From positions 4,340,001-4,404,000 of the forward strand of contig NZ_LR134355.1 in NCBI RefSeq assembly GCF_900637205.1: DNA of 64,000 nucleotides. Direction: 5' to 3'. Shown piece after piece: positions 51,166 to 59,532 of the stretch (position 1 is its first letter; each line of letters opens with the position of its first letter). The position numbers and the translations under genes were made by a program. Source of the DNA: Mycolicibacterium chitae (GTDB taxonomy: Bacteria > Actinomycetota > Actinomycetes > Mycobacteriales > Mycobacteriaceae). The notes beneath the pieces were generated by a model. That model ran no database searches. It saw only the letters and a list, made by a program, of their open reading frames with translations, and was not told where the DNA came from.

Positions 51166-52536
51166 CTAGAAGTACACCAGGTGATCGGCGCGCTCGGCGT
51201 CGCCGACGGGCAGGTGGTCCTTCTCCCACTCCATGCGCTTGGTCTCCGCGTAGTCCTTGATGAAGTCCTCGCTGAAGACCTCGTAGGTCAACTCGTCGGC
51301 CTCGAACGCCTCGACGGCCTCGAGCAGGGTTCGGGGCAGCCGCGAGATCTCGGCGCGCTCGGAGGCCAGTTCGGTGATCTCCGGCCCGGGATCGATCTCG
51401 TTGGCGATGCCGTCGAGCCCGGCCGCCAGTAGGAACGCCCCGGCCAGATAGACATTGGCCGACGCGTCCGGGTTGCGAACCTCGATGGCCGGACGGTTCT
51501 CCGGCAGCCGGATCATGCAGGACCGGTTGTTGGGGCCGTAGGCGATCTTGATGGGCGCCCACGACACCGAGCCGTCGACCAGCCGCGGGGTCAGCCGCTT
51601 GTAGGAGTTGACCAGGGGGTTGGTGATCGCCGTCAGCGCGCGGGCGTGCTTGAGCAGGCCGCCGACGAAGTACTTGGACTCCTTGGACCACTCCTCCTCG
51701 CCGGGGATGGCCGGATTACCCAGGCGCAGAACGCTTTCGCCCGATCCGTCCACCGAGTAGAGCCCGAGGTTGAAGTGCGCGCCGGAGCCCCACAGGTTGG
51801 CAAAAGGTTTTGGCATGAACGTGACGGCCAGCCCGTGCCGCTTGGCCACCTGATGCACCATCAGCCGGAACAGGGTGACCCGGTCGGCCATCTCCAGCAG
51901 ATCCTTGTAGTAGAAGTCGATCTCGAACTGGCCCACCCCGCCCTCGGCGCCCAGCGCGAACGCCTTCAGGCCGATCTGTTCCATGGTGCTCACCACGTCG
52001 TCGAGGAAATCGGCGACGTCATAGGAGGTTTCGACGTCGTAGGCCGGGCTGGGCTCGATGCCACCGGTCGCGGTCAGGGAACCGAACCCGCCGGAGTTGA
52101 GGTCGTCGGGGCGGTACACGTAGAACTCCGGTTCGATGCCCAGGGTGCAGCGGTAGCCCTGGTTCGCCGCGCGCTCGATCTGCTTCTTCAGGATCGACCG
52201 CGGGCACAGGGAGAACGGTTCGCCCTTGTCCGACCACATGTCCGAGGCCATCCAGGCGAAGCGGTTGTCCCAGGGCAGCACGGTGAGGGTGTCGATGTCG
52301 GGCAGCGCCGTGACCTCTTCCTCGACCGGGTCCATGGCGCCGATGCCGTTGATTCCGCGCGGGGTGTAGCGCGCGAAGCCGGCCATCAGTTCCGGCAGCA
52401 GACCGACCGGATGGCTCTTGGCCCGGTTGCGGCCGAAGATGTCGGCCCACGAGGCGGTGACGTACCGCACGCCGGCGTCGGCGAGTTCCTGGGCCTTGGC
52501 CGAGTAGGACGAGTCGATGTCGTTGAGGGTATCCAT
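51166..52536 (-). CDS. glutamine-synthetase-family ligase (type III/GlnT- or gamma-glutamylamide-synthetase-like)
   Basis: 456 residues. GS-fold elements are SWADIFGRNRAKSHPV (N-terminal beta-grasp), GIEPEFYVY (metal Glu), GAEGGVGQFEIDF, a FMPKPFANLWGSGAHFNLGL His loop and LPENRPAIEVRNPDASANVYL (ATP/metal Arg and Glu). The divergent His loop and lack of an adenylylation Tyr segment set it apart from housekeeping GlnA. Similar family members join glutamate to methylamine, isopropylamine or polyamines. It sits in operon B between a permease and a glutaminase, 88 nt from the latter. Amine assimilation is more likely than bulk glutamine synthesis; the substrate is unproven. Confidence 0.88.
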   Translation of the reverse strand: MDTLNDIDSSYSAKAQELADAGVRYVTASWADIFGRNRAKSHPVGLLPELMAGFARYTPRGINGIGAMDPVEEEVTALPDIDTLTVLPWDNRFAWMASDMWSDKGEPFSLCPRSILKKQIERAANQGYRCTLGIEPEFYVYRPDDLNSGGFGSLTATGGIEPSPAYDVETSYDVADFLDDVVSTMEQIGLKAFALGAEGGVGQFEIDFYYKDLLEMADRVTLFRLMVHQVAKRHGLAVTFMPKPFANLWGSGAHFNLGLYSVDGSGESVLRLGNPAIPGEEEWSKESKYFVGGLLKHARALTAITNPLVNSYKRLTPRLVDGSVSWAPIKIAYGPNNRSCMIRLPENRPAIEVRNPDASANVYLAGAFLLAAGLDGIANEIDPGPEITELASERAEISRLPRTLLEAVEAFEADELTYEVFSEDFIKDYAETKRMEWEKDHLPVGDAERADHLVYF

Positions 52537-52642
52537 GTGAGTGCTTCTCGCTTTTCTTTCTGTTGTGCGTTCGGGCAGTTTCGTTACTGGTGAAAGATGT
52601 TGCTGGTCACCACCTCTGCGGGGAGTTCGTTGCAGGTCCCGA

Positions 52643-54205
52643 CTAGCCGATCCGCCAGCGGACCTTGCTCATGTCCATCGGTTGGATCGGCATGAAGTCG
52701 CCGTACCGCGACTCCGGCGCGCTGGCGATGCGCGCGCCCTTGGGACCGAAGTTGTAGGCCGGTTCCGGGTTGAACTTGAGGAACAGGAAGTACACCAGGG
52801 CGGCCACGCTGGTCGACACGATGAAGCCGAAGTCCGCGCCGTCGAACAGTCGCGCGCCGGGTCCGACGTACCAACCGGTGTTCACGAACAGCATGCCGAC
52901 GGTCACGGCCGAGAGCCAGGCGATCACCGCGCGGTGGTTCAGGCCCGCCGAGGACCAGTACCGGCCGCCCATCTGGCCGCGGTTGTAGACCTGCAGCGAG
53001 TCCGGGTCGTAGTAGCCGCGGTTGTTGAAGTAGCCGATCAGGTTGATGATGGTCCACGGGGCGCCCAGCACGATCAGGATGGCCAGGTACGAGCTGACGA
53101 TCGCCGAAAGCTGTTGGTAGAACGCGCCGATGAAGACCAGCACGGTGGACACGATGGACAGGTAGATGGTGGCCCGCACCCGGCTGATGCCCGGGACGAT
53201 CGACGAGAAGTCCAGGCCCATGTTGTAGATGTTGATCACGGCCTGCGCGGTGCCCGGGATGAAGGCCAGGTACAGCGCGAAGAACAGGAACCAGTAGGGC
53301 ACGTTGTTCGCGAATTCGGTGGCGTAGGCGTTGATCGGGTCCTTGAACGTGACCGCGGTGTAGGCGCCGAACATGAAGGCGCCGCCCATGCCGAAGAAGC
53401 CGCCGACCCAGGCCGCCGCGACCGAGTGCCGGGGCGGGTACTTCTTGGTGGAGATGTGCCGCGTCCAGTCGCCGACGTAGGGGCCGTAGGAGTTGACCGT
53501 GCCCGCACAGGCGAGCATGCCCAGGATCCAGGTGGGCCAGAAGCTGCCGAGTGCGTAGTCGCCGCCGGCGTAGCTGGGATCGAAGTTCTTCGCGGCGACG
53601 AAGATGTAGAGGATCATGATGGAGCCGGCGGTGGGCACCATCCACTTGGTGAAGGTCACCATGTTGGCGTGGCCCATCACCGCGATGATGGTCATCACGA
53701 TCGCCACCAGCGCGTAGGCGATGATCAGCAATGCGACTGTGACGGCTTGGCTTTCGACGCCGAAGATGCGCACCACGCTGCGCGCCAGGACCTCGCCGGC
53801 CGCCCAGATGCACAGTGCGGCGAAGACGATGTCGGCGGTGATGCCCAGCGCCGAGCCGATCATCCGGCCCAGCGCGCCGAAGTGCGCCCCGCTGGCGACG
53901 GGGTTGTTGCTGCCGCTGCGCAGCCCGAGCAGGCCCATCGGTGCCATCAGGGTGGCACCGATGGCCGAGCCCACCACGATGGCGCTGGCCGACTCCCACC
54001 AGCCGAGGCCCAGCGAGACCGGGACCCAGCCGATGACGATGATCCCGAACGTCATGCTCCCGCCGAACAGGATCCACAGCAGGTTTCGGGGTCGGGAGTG
54101 TCGGTCCTCGTCCGGAATGTATTCGATTCCGTAACTTTCCACCTTGCCGACCACGTCCACCATGGCGGTGGTCGGTTCAGCCGCGGCTGCGACTTCTTCT
54201 TTCAT
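52643..54205 (-). CDS. NCS1-family (purine/cytosine/allantoin/hydantoin) permease
   Basis: 520 residues, about twelve transmembrane segments. NCS1 features are an N-terminal YGIEYIPDEDRHSRPRNLLW segment before TM1, a Gly-rich GATLMAPMGLLGLRSGSNNP, and a later SYGPYVGDWTRHIS motif in the centre. The family imports nucleobases, allantoin, hydantoins or related N-heterocycles with protons or sodium. Start ATG 54205. It lies in operon B between the DUF1116 gene and the GS-like ligase, so the operon probably assimilates an imported N-rich compound. Confidence 0.92.
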   Translation of the reverse strand: MKEEVAAAAEPTTAMVDVVGKVESYGIEYIPDEDRHSRPRNLLWILFGGSMTFGIIVIGWVPVSLGLGWWESASAIVVGSAIGATLMAPMGLLGLRSGSNNPVASGAHFGALGRMIGSALGITADIVFAALCIWAAGEVLARSVVRIFGVESQAVTVALLIIAYALVAIVMTIIAVMGHANMVTFTKWMVPTAGSIMILYIFVAAKNFDPSYAGGDYALGSFWPTWILGMLACAGTVNSYGPYVGDWTRHISTKKYPPRHSVAAAWVGGFFGMGGAFMFGAYTAVTFKDPINAYATEFANNVPYWFLFFALYLAFIPGTAQAVINIYNMGLDFSSIVPGISRVRATIYLSIVSTVLVFIGAFYQQLSAIVSSYLAILIVLGAPWTIINLIGYFNNRGYYDPDSLQVYNRGQMGGRYWSSAGLNHRAVIAWLSAVTVGMLFVNTGWYVGPGARLFDGADFGFIVSTSVAALVYFLFLKFNPEPAYNFGPKGARIASAPESRYGDFMPIQPMDMSKVRWRIG

Positions 54206-54276
54206 GTCGAAATTCCTTTGGTCTCACCGGAATACGTAGGTCAAAGATTCTTGGGCGACGGGCCGGGCCCGGCCGG

Positions 54277-55509
54277 CTAGGCCGTCGCCGTCAACGCCTC
54301 CCATGCCTTGCGGAACGGTTCGAGCGGGGCGCGGGCCACTCCCCCACCGATCTGGCGGCCCGAGCGGCCCGCGATGCCGATGTCCAGGAATGGGGTGACT
54401 CCGGTGGGTTGCACGATCTTCTCGACGTCCAGGCCCAGCGGCGTGCCGCGGTAGTTCAGGACGGGGATCAGGAAGTCGGGGCTCTCCGTCACGGTGATGT
54501 CGTACATGGCGGTGGTTCGGGCGACCATCCTCACTACGCTGCGTCCACTGGATCTCTGCAACGGCAACCCGGCCGCCTGTGCGACCCCACCCAGACCGAC
54601 TACCTCGGTGATGATGCTCTCACCCCCCATGAACTCGATGTCGTCGGCGTCGTATCCGTCCTCGATCCGGAAGTCCTCGAACGTGGGCAGGGGCCCGGTG
54701 AACCAGGTATCGCCGGTACCGGAGGTCTGAACCCCGAATTGCGCGCAGGAGAAGGACATCGCGGTCACCACGCTCGAGCCGTCGAAACCGCGCATCGCGT
54801 TGGCCATCACCTTGCTGGCCGCCATCGACAGCCGCAGGAAAAAGTAGTCGTCGCACAGCGAGTCCAGGGCATGCCCGAGGTCATCGCCGAATTGCTTGGC
54901 GCCGACCAGCAGTCGCCGCAGGAACAGCAGCGTCGCGGCGGCGTTGCGGCTGTGCAACTCGTCGCCCATGGTCAGGGCGCGCGCCATGATGGGCTTGAGC
55001 CGCAGCGGTTCGGTCTGCGCGGCGATCAGACTGTTCAGCGCCGGCGCGATGCGCAGGCGCAGCGCTTCGAGGTTCGCCCGGGTGGCCGCGGTGTAGGTGC
55101 CGTAGTTGAGCCGGTCGGCGCTGTCGCCCTCGTAGAGCGTGCAGTAGCCGCGATCCCCGGTGGTGTCGTTGACCACGACCGCCACCGGCATCGACGCCGT
55201 GGTGACGCCGGCCAGCGACCCGACGCAGCCGAACTCCTGACAGCCCCGCACCGCGATCTCGCCGCGCTCGAACGCGGCGACCGCGGCGGCCTCGTCGGCG
55301 GCCAGGCCCTCGTAGAGCGCGCCGCCGATGATCGCCGCGCGCTGACCTCCCGTGTACGCATCGAACGGCATGGTCGGCCCGGAGGTCAGCACGGTCGACG
55401 GGGGCAGCCCCATCGCCTCCTGCGCGCTCTCGATTCCGACCAGCACGGGGTCGGCGGCCAGGAGCGCCTCGACGGCGGCGCGATTGGCCTGGGCGCGGAC
55501 TCTCGACAT
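54277..55509 (-). CDS. DUF1116 family protein (YlbE/AllG-like)
   Basis: 410 residues, clear DUF1116 family by GCQEFGCVGSLAGVTTASMPV, NYGTYTAATRANLEALR, NAAATLLFLRRL, FFLRLSMAASKVMANAM and GTGDTWFTGP. In E. coli the family member YlbE is part of the oxamate carbamoyltransferase of allantoin use, working with FdrA and YlbF. Neither partner is present in this window, so the exact role here is open. Start ATG 55509 has GGAGG six bases upstream. First gene of operon B, preceded by palindromic operator candidates. Confidence 0.85.
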   Translation of the reverse strand: MSRVRAQANRAAVEALLAADPVLVGIESAQEAMGLPPSTVLTSGPTMPFDAYTGGQRAAIIGGALYEGLAADEAAAVAAFERGEIAVRGCQEFGCVGSLAGVTTASMPVAVVVNDTTGDRGYCTLYEGDSADRLNYGTYTAATRANLEALRLRIAPALNSLIAAQTEPLRLKPIMARALTMGDELHSRNAAATLLFLRRLLVGAKQFGDDLGHALDSLCDDYFFLRLSMAASKVMANAMRGFDGSSVVTAMSFSCAQFGVQTSGTGDTWFTGPLPTFEDFRIEDGYDADDIEFMGGESIITEVVGLGGVAQAAGLPLQRSSGRSVVRMVARTTAMYDITVTESPDFLIPVLNYRGTPLGLDVEKIVQPTGVTPFLDIGIAGRSGRQIGGGVARAPLEPFRKAWEALTATA

Positions 55510-55735
55510 TCATTGCCTCCAGGTAAAACGTTTTTGCACTGCTGATCCGGCGGGTGGAACGCACTTCTTGTGGGGCGCCGGACGCATCGCCCCGGCAGCC
55601 ATATCGTCGTGCCAAATGGTTTTGGCTAACTGGGTTGTGACCGTAGTCACGGCCGCGCGCAGGTGTCAAGGGGATCACCCAAATCGGTGTCCGGAGGCCC
55701 GACGGCAGGCCCCGGACGGCAGGCTCGACAGCGGG
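55510..55735. other. non-coding region between LacI gene and operon B
   Basis: 226 bp with no open frame of interest. Besides AAAACGTTTT it holds GCCAAA and TTTGGC arms around TGGT (16-bp inverted repeat near 55610-55625) and GTGACCGTAGTCAC, another palindromic motif, near 55635-55648. These are candidate regulatory sites for operon B. Confidence 0.5.
55525..55534. promoter_or_regulatory. LacI-type operator candidate AAAACGTTTT
   Basis: Perfect 10-bp palindrome with the central CG typical of LacI-family operators. It lies 15 bases upstream of the DUF1116 start, next to its ribosome site. The adjacent LacI regulator (55736-56719) is the natural candidate to bind it and repress operon B. Confidence 0.55.
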
Positions 55736-56719
55736 CTAGGCCGGCGCCGAGGACCCCCGGGCGACGAACTCGGTCGGCATCAGCGGGCCGGGCAAAGCCC
55801 CGGGGCCGTTCTCGAGGCGTTCGATGAGCAACTCGGCGGCCGTCTCCCCGGTGCGGAACGGGAACAGGTTGGTCGCCGAGATCTGCGGGGAGGTCAGTGA
55901 CAGCGCCCGGTCGTCGACCGCGGAGGCGATGGCCAGATCCTGCGGCACCCGCAAACCGGCCCGGGTCGCCGCGTCCAACAGGGCCAGGGCCAGGTCGTCG
56001 GAGCTGGTGTACACCGCGTCGACCGGGACCGCGAACAGCTCCGCGAAGGCGGCGTCGAGCGTGTCTTTGTCCAGCGCACCGACGGTGACGAGGGTCTCCG
56101 GGACACCCCGCTCGGCCACCCAGGACCGGTACCCGGTGCGGACGTCCTTGACGTAGCTGCGTCGGGTCTCGTCGGTGAGCAGGGCCGGGCGCCGCCGACC
56201 CGCTTCAGCAAAGTGGTCGAGCACCTGGCGGGCCGCTCCCGCGTGGTCGTTGTCGACCCGCAGCACCTCACGCTCACTGTGCTCGGCCACCCCGATGGTG
56301 ACCATCGGGACGTCGGTCCGGAAGACCGGTTCCTCGCCGTGCGGGTCGACGATGATGGCCCCGTCGATGGCAAACCCGCTCAGCACGCCGGCGTTGCCAC
56401 CGGACGGGGACACCACCAACGCGTAGCCGCCGCTGTCGGCGGCCGCCGCGGCCCCGTTGATGAGTTCGAGGAAGTACGCCGAGTGGGGCAGCGACGGGCC
56501 CGGGGTGTCCCCGAGGTCCGGCATCTGGATCGCGATGATCCGACTGCGCCGGGTGACCAGCTGCTGGGCGTGCACATTGGCCTGGTAGCCCAGCTGCCGG
56601 GCCGCCTCGAGGACCTTGGCCCGGGTTTCTTCGGCGATGCGGCCGCGATTGTTCAGGACGTGGGAGACGGTCGTCGGCGAGACGCCCGCCGCCGCGGCCA
56701 CGTCGATGATCCCTGCCAC
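55736..56719 (-). CDS. LacI-family transcriptional regulator
   Basis: 327 residues. The N-terminal helix-turn-helix DVAAAAGVSPTTVSHVLNNR is canonical, with a hinge region QLGYQANVHAQQL that inserts at a CG step. A periplasmic-binding-like effector domain follows (IIAIQMPDLGDTPG, VPMVTIGVAEHSE, VYTSSDDLALALLDAA). The ligand is unknown. It lies downstream of fba on the same strand (45-nt gap) and upstream of operon B. Confidence 0.92.
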   Translation of the reverse strand: MAGIIDVAAAAGVSPTTVSHVLNNRGRIAEETRAKVLEAARQLGYQANVHAQQLVTRRSRIIAIQMPDLGDTPGPSLPHSAYFLELINGAAAAADSGGYALVVSPSGGNAGVLSGFAIDGAIIVDPHGEEPVFRTDVPMVTIGVAEHSEREVLRVDNDHAGAARQVLDHFAEAGRRRPALLTDETRRSYVKDVRTGYRSWVAERGVPETLVTVGALDKDTLDAAFAELFAVPVDAVYTSSDDLALALLDAATRAGLRVPQDLAIASAVDDRALSLTSPQISATNLFPFRTGETAAELLIERLENGPGALPGPLMPTEFVARGSSAPA

Positions 56720-56764
56720 ATCTACCTCGCTGCCTGAGTCACCTCAGATTAGCGACGGGGCCGG

Positions 56765-57802
56765 TTACCCCGCGGAGACGGACCGGCCGGCGCTGTGCAG
56801 GTCGTTGCAGGCCTCGATGACTCGCTCGGTCATCGCCGCCTCGGCCTTCTTCAGGTAGCTGCGCGGGTCGTAGGTCTTCTTGTTGCCGACCTCGCCGTCG
56901 ATCTTGAGCACACCGTCGTAGTTGGTGAACATGTGCGCGGCCACCGGGCGGGTGAAGGCGTACTGGGTGTCGGTGTCGACGTTCATCTTGATGACGCCGT
57001 AGCCCAGCGCCTCCTCGATCTCCGACTTCGCCGAACCCGACCCGCCGTGGAAGACGAAGTCGAACGGCTTGGAGCCCTCGGCCAGGCCCAGCTTGGCCGA
57101 CGCGACCTTCTGCCCCTCGGCCAGGATCTCCGGCTTGAGCTTCACGTTGCCCGGCTTGTAGACGCCGTGCACGTTGCCGAACGTCGCGGCCAGCAGGTAC
57201 TTCCCGTGCTCGCCGACGCCGAGGGCCTCGACGGTCTTCTCGAAGTCCTCGGGGGTGGTGTAGAGCTTCTCGTTGATCTCGGCCTCGACGCCGTCCTCCT
57301 CGCCGCCGACCACGCCGATCTCGATCTCCAGGATGATCTTGGCCTCGGCCGACAGCTTCAGCAGTTCCTTGGCGATGTCCAGGTTCTCGTCGATCGGCAC
57401 CGCCGAGCCGTCCCACATGTGCGACTGGAACAGCGGGTTCTGGCCGTTCTTCACGCGCTCGGCCGAGATGGCCAGCAGCGGACGCACGAAAGTGTCGAGC
57501 TTGCCCTTGGGGCAGTGGTCGGTGTGCAGGGCCACCGTGATGTCGTACTTGGCGGCGATGACGTGGGCGAACTCGGCGAGCGCGACGGCGCCGGTCACCA
57601 TGTCCTTGACCCCGAGGCCGGAACCGAACTCCGCGCCACCGGTCGAGAACTGGATGATGCCGTCGCTACCGGCGTCGGCGAAACCCTTGATGGCGGCGTT
57701 GATGGTTTCCGAGGACGTGCAGTTGATGGCCGGAAATGCGAAGGAATGCTCCTTGGCGCGGCCCAGCATCTCGGCGTAGACCTCGGGAGTGGCGATAGGC
57801 AT
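56765..57802 (-). CDS. fba: class II fructose-bisphosphate aldolase Fba
   Basis: Glycolytic and gluconeogenic zinc aldolase, 345 residues. Metal and substrate motifs are VALHTDHCPKGKLDTF (zinc His, catalytic Asp), LEIEIGVVGGEEDGV, AATFGNVHGVYKPGNVKLKPEIL (zinc His), DFVFHGGSGSAKSEIEEAL (zinc His, phosphate loop) and VIKMNVDTDTQYAFTRP. All intact. ATG 57802 with GGAGGATG upstream. Conserved location beside the DedA gene (Rv0363c-Rv0364). Confidence 0.97.
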   Translation of the reverse strand: MPIATPEVYAEMLGRAKEHSFAFPAINCTSSETINAAIKGFADAGSDGIIQFSTGGAEFGSGLGVKDMVTGAVALAEFAHVIAAKYDITVALHTDHCPKGKLDTFVRPLLAISAERVKNGQNPLFQSHMWDGSAVPIDENLDIAKELLKLSAEAKIILEIEIGVVGGEEDGVEAEINEKLYTTPEDFEKTVEALGVGEHGKYLLAATFGNVHGVYKPGNVKLKPEILAEGQKVASAKLGLAEGSKPFDFVFHGGSGSAKSEIEEALGYGVIKMNVDTDTQYAFTRPVAAHMFTNYDGVLKIDGEVGNKKTYDPRSYLKKAEAAMTERVIEACNDLHSAGRSVSAG

Positions 57803-57948
57803 GAAACATCCTCCTGCATGTGGCGTAACTGGGTGCGTCGATAGCAGTATCTCAGTTGAACCGTATTCGTGGTCCGAGTGCGCCGCACAACCGGGCTACG
57901 GCTCGGCGTTTACCGATCCGGCCCCAACCCCCGGTATGTTGAGACGTC

Positions 57949-58611
57949 ATGACCAGCACCACCACCCTTGCGCTCATGCCGGATTTTCTGGACCCGATCA
58001 CCCTGATCGGGTATTTCGGCACCTGGGCCCTGCTGGGTCTGTTGCTGGTGGTGTTCGTCGAGTCCGGGGTGTTGTTCCCGGTGCTGCCGGGCGATTCGCT
58101 GCTGTTCGTCGCGGGCATGCTGGCCGCGGGCACCGCCTCGGCGGGTAGCGACGCCAACTTCCAGCTGTGGCAGCTGCTGCTGTTCATCCCGATCGCCGCG
58201 GTCGCCGGCAGCCAGGTGGGCTACTGGATCGGCCGCAACGTGGGCACCGCCATGTTCAAGCCGGATGCCCGCTTCCTCAAGCAGAAGTACCTCGACGAGG
58301 CACACAAGTTCTTCGAATCGCGCGGCCCGTTCGCCATCGTGATCGCCCGCTTCATCCCGATCGTGCGGACACTGGCACCGATCACCGCCGGCGCGGCCCG
58401 GATGAACTACGCGGTATTCACGCTGTTCAACGTCGTCGGCGCGCTGGTCTGGGGCATCGGGCTCACCCTGCTGGGCTACTGGCTCGGTCAGTTCGAGATC
58501 ATCCAGACCCTGCTCGAGCCGATCATCATCCTGATCGTGGTGATCTCCGTGCTGCCGATGGTCTACGAGTGGTACCGCCGGCGCCGCGAGGCCAAGAACA
58601 CCGCCGCCTAG
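57949..58611 (+). CDS. DedA-family membrane protein (Rv0364 type)
   Basis: 220 residues, polytopic. DedA/SNARE-associated features are VFVESGVLFPVLPGDSLLFVAG (re-entrant helix with Glu and Pro-Gly-Asp) and the central FFESRGPFAIVIARFIPIVRT followed by PITAGAARMNY (essential Arg). The family helps flip lipid carriers and maintain membrane potential. It is divergent from fba. A TATGTT box ends 8 nt before the ATG, so a leaderless start is possible. Its 3' end meets the LLM gene tail-to-tail. Confidence 0.92.
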   Translation: MTSTTTLALMPDFLDPITLIGYFGTWALLGLLLVVFVESGVLFPVLPGDSLLFVAGMLAAGTASAGSDANFQLWQLLLFIPIAAVAGSQVGYWIGRNVGTAMFKPDARFLKQKYLDEAHKFFESRGPFAIVIARFIPIVRTLAPITAGAARMNYAVFTLFNVVGALVWGIGLTLLGYWLGQFEIIQTLLEPIIILIVVISVLPMVYEWYRRRREAKNTAA

Positions 58612-58614
58612 CGG

Positions 58615-59523
58615 CTACCCCAGCTTCAGCACCGCGGCTAGCTCCCGCAGGCCCGGGCGCGGGTCGTCGGTGGGGGTGTTGCCCAGCACCTGGATGACCA
58701 CGTGGTCGGCACCGGCGTCCAGGTGGGCGGTGACCACCTCGGCGGCCTGCTCGGCCGAGCCCATCCCCACCACGCCGCGGGCCAACCGCTCCGAGCCGCC
58801 GCGCACCAGATCGGACTCGTCGAAGCCCTGCCGCAGCCAGGAATTCCGGTAGTTCGGCAGGCCGCTGTACACCTCGAGGTGGCTGTGTGCGCGGCGCAGC
58901 TGATCGGCGTCGTCACCGCCGATGGCCACGGCCTGCTCCGAGACGATCCACTTGTCCGGGCCCAGGATGTCCCGGGTGACCCGGGTCTGCGACGGCGTGA
59001 CCAGGTACGGGTGCGCGCCGTCGGCGTGGGTGCCGGACAGCTCGATCATCTTCGGGCCCAGCGCCGCCAGCAACACCGGCGGGCGGCCGACTCCCGGCTC
59101 GATCTGCGGCGGCACCGCGGCCATCTTTTCCAGGTAGCCGCGCATGGTCGCCAACGGCTTGGCGTAGGTGCCACCGAGACCGCGCTCCACCAGCGGGCCG
59201 TGGCTGACCCCGAGGCCCAGCACGAACCGGCCCGGGTACAGCGCGGTCAGCGTGCGGGCGCCGGTCTCGGCGGCCGACGGCACCCGAACGTGGATGTTGG
59301 CGATGCCGGTCCCGACCACCAGCCGCTCGGTGGCGGCCAGGAAAGCCGCGGACTGGGTGAGGCACTCCTTGCCGACGGTCTCCGGCAGGAACAACGAGCC
59401 GTAGCCCAGCTGTTCGATCTCGCGGGCGATGTCCTGGGCCTCGGGCATGGCCCAGGGGTCGCTGGCCCACCAGACGCCGACGCGGGACGGGAAGTCGATG
59501 TTGGCACGCTGCGCGGAGGTCAT
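58615..59523 (-). CDS. LLM-class oxidoreductase, probably F420-dependent
   Basis: 302-residue luciferase-like TIM barrel. Segments VGVWWASDPW, LGYGSLFLPE, VVGTGIANIHVRVP, LYPGRFVLGLGVSHGPLVE and PPVLLAALGPKMIELSG correspond to the F420-binding family pattern of actinobacteria. The substrate is unknown; the family uses F420 or FMN. It is downstream of the CO-dehydrogenase-type accessory genes on the same strand, with a 9-nt gap. Confidence 0.87.
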   Translation of the reverse strand: MTSAQRANIDFPSRVGVWWASDPWAMPEAQDIAREIEQLGYGSLFLPETVGKECLTQSAAFLAATERLVVGTGIANIHVRVPSAAETGARTLTALYPGRFVLGLGVSHGPLVERGLGGTYAKPLATMRGYLEKMAAVPPQIEPGVGRPPVLLAALGPKMIELSGTHADGAHPYLVTPSQTRVTRDILGPDKWIVSEQAVAIGGDDADQLRRAHSHLEVYSGLPNYRNSWLRQGFDESDLVRGGSERLARGVVGMGSAEQAAEVVTAHLDAGADHVVIQVLGNTPTDDPRPGLRELAAVLKLG

Positions 59524-59532
59524 GGGCCGATC

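Noticed and set aside
51166..52536. Housekeeping glutamine synthetase GlnA
   Set aside because: The His loop and overall sequence diverge from type I GlnA and the gene sits in a LacI-linked catabolic operon.
33803..56719. Whole island as a mobile integrative element or phage
   Set aside because: No integrase, att repeats, relaxase or phage genes were seen. The only mobile genes are the IS256 transposase here and the IS1380 pair outside it.
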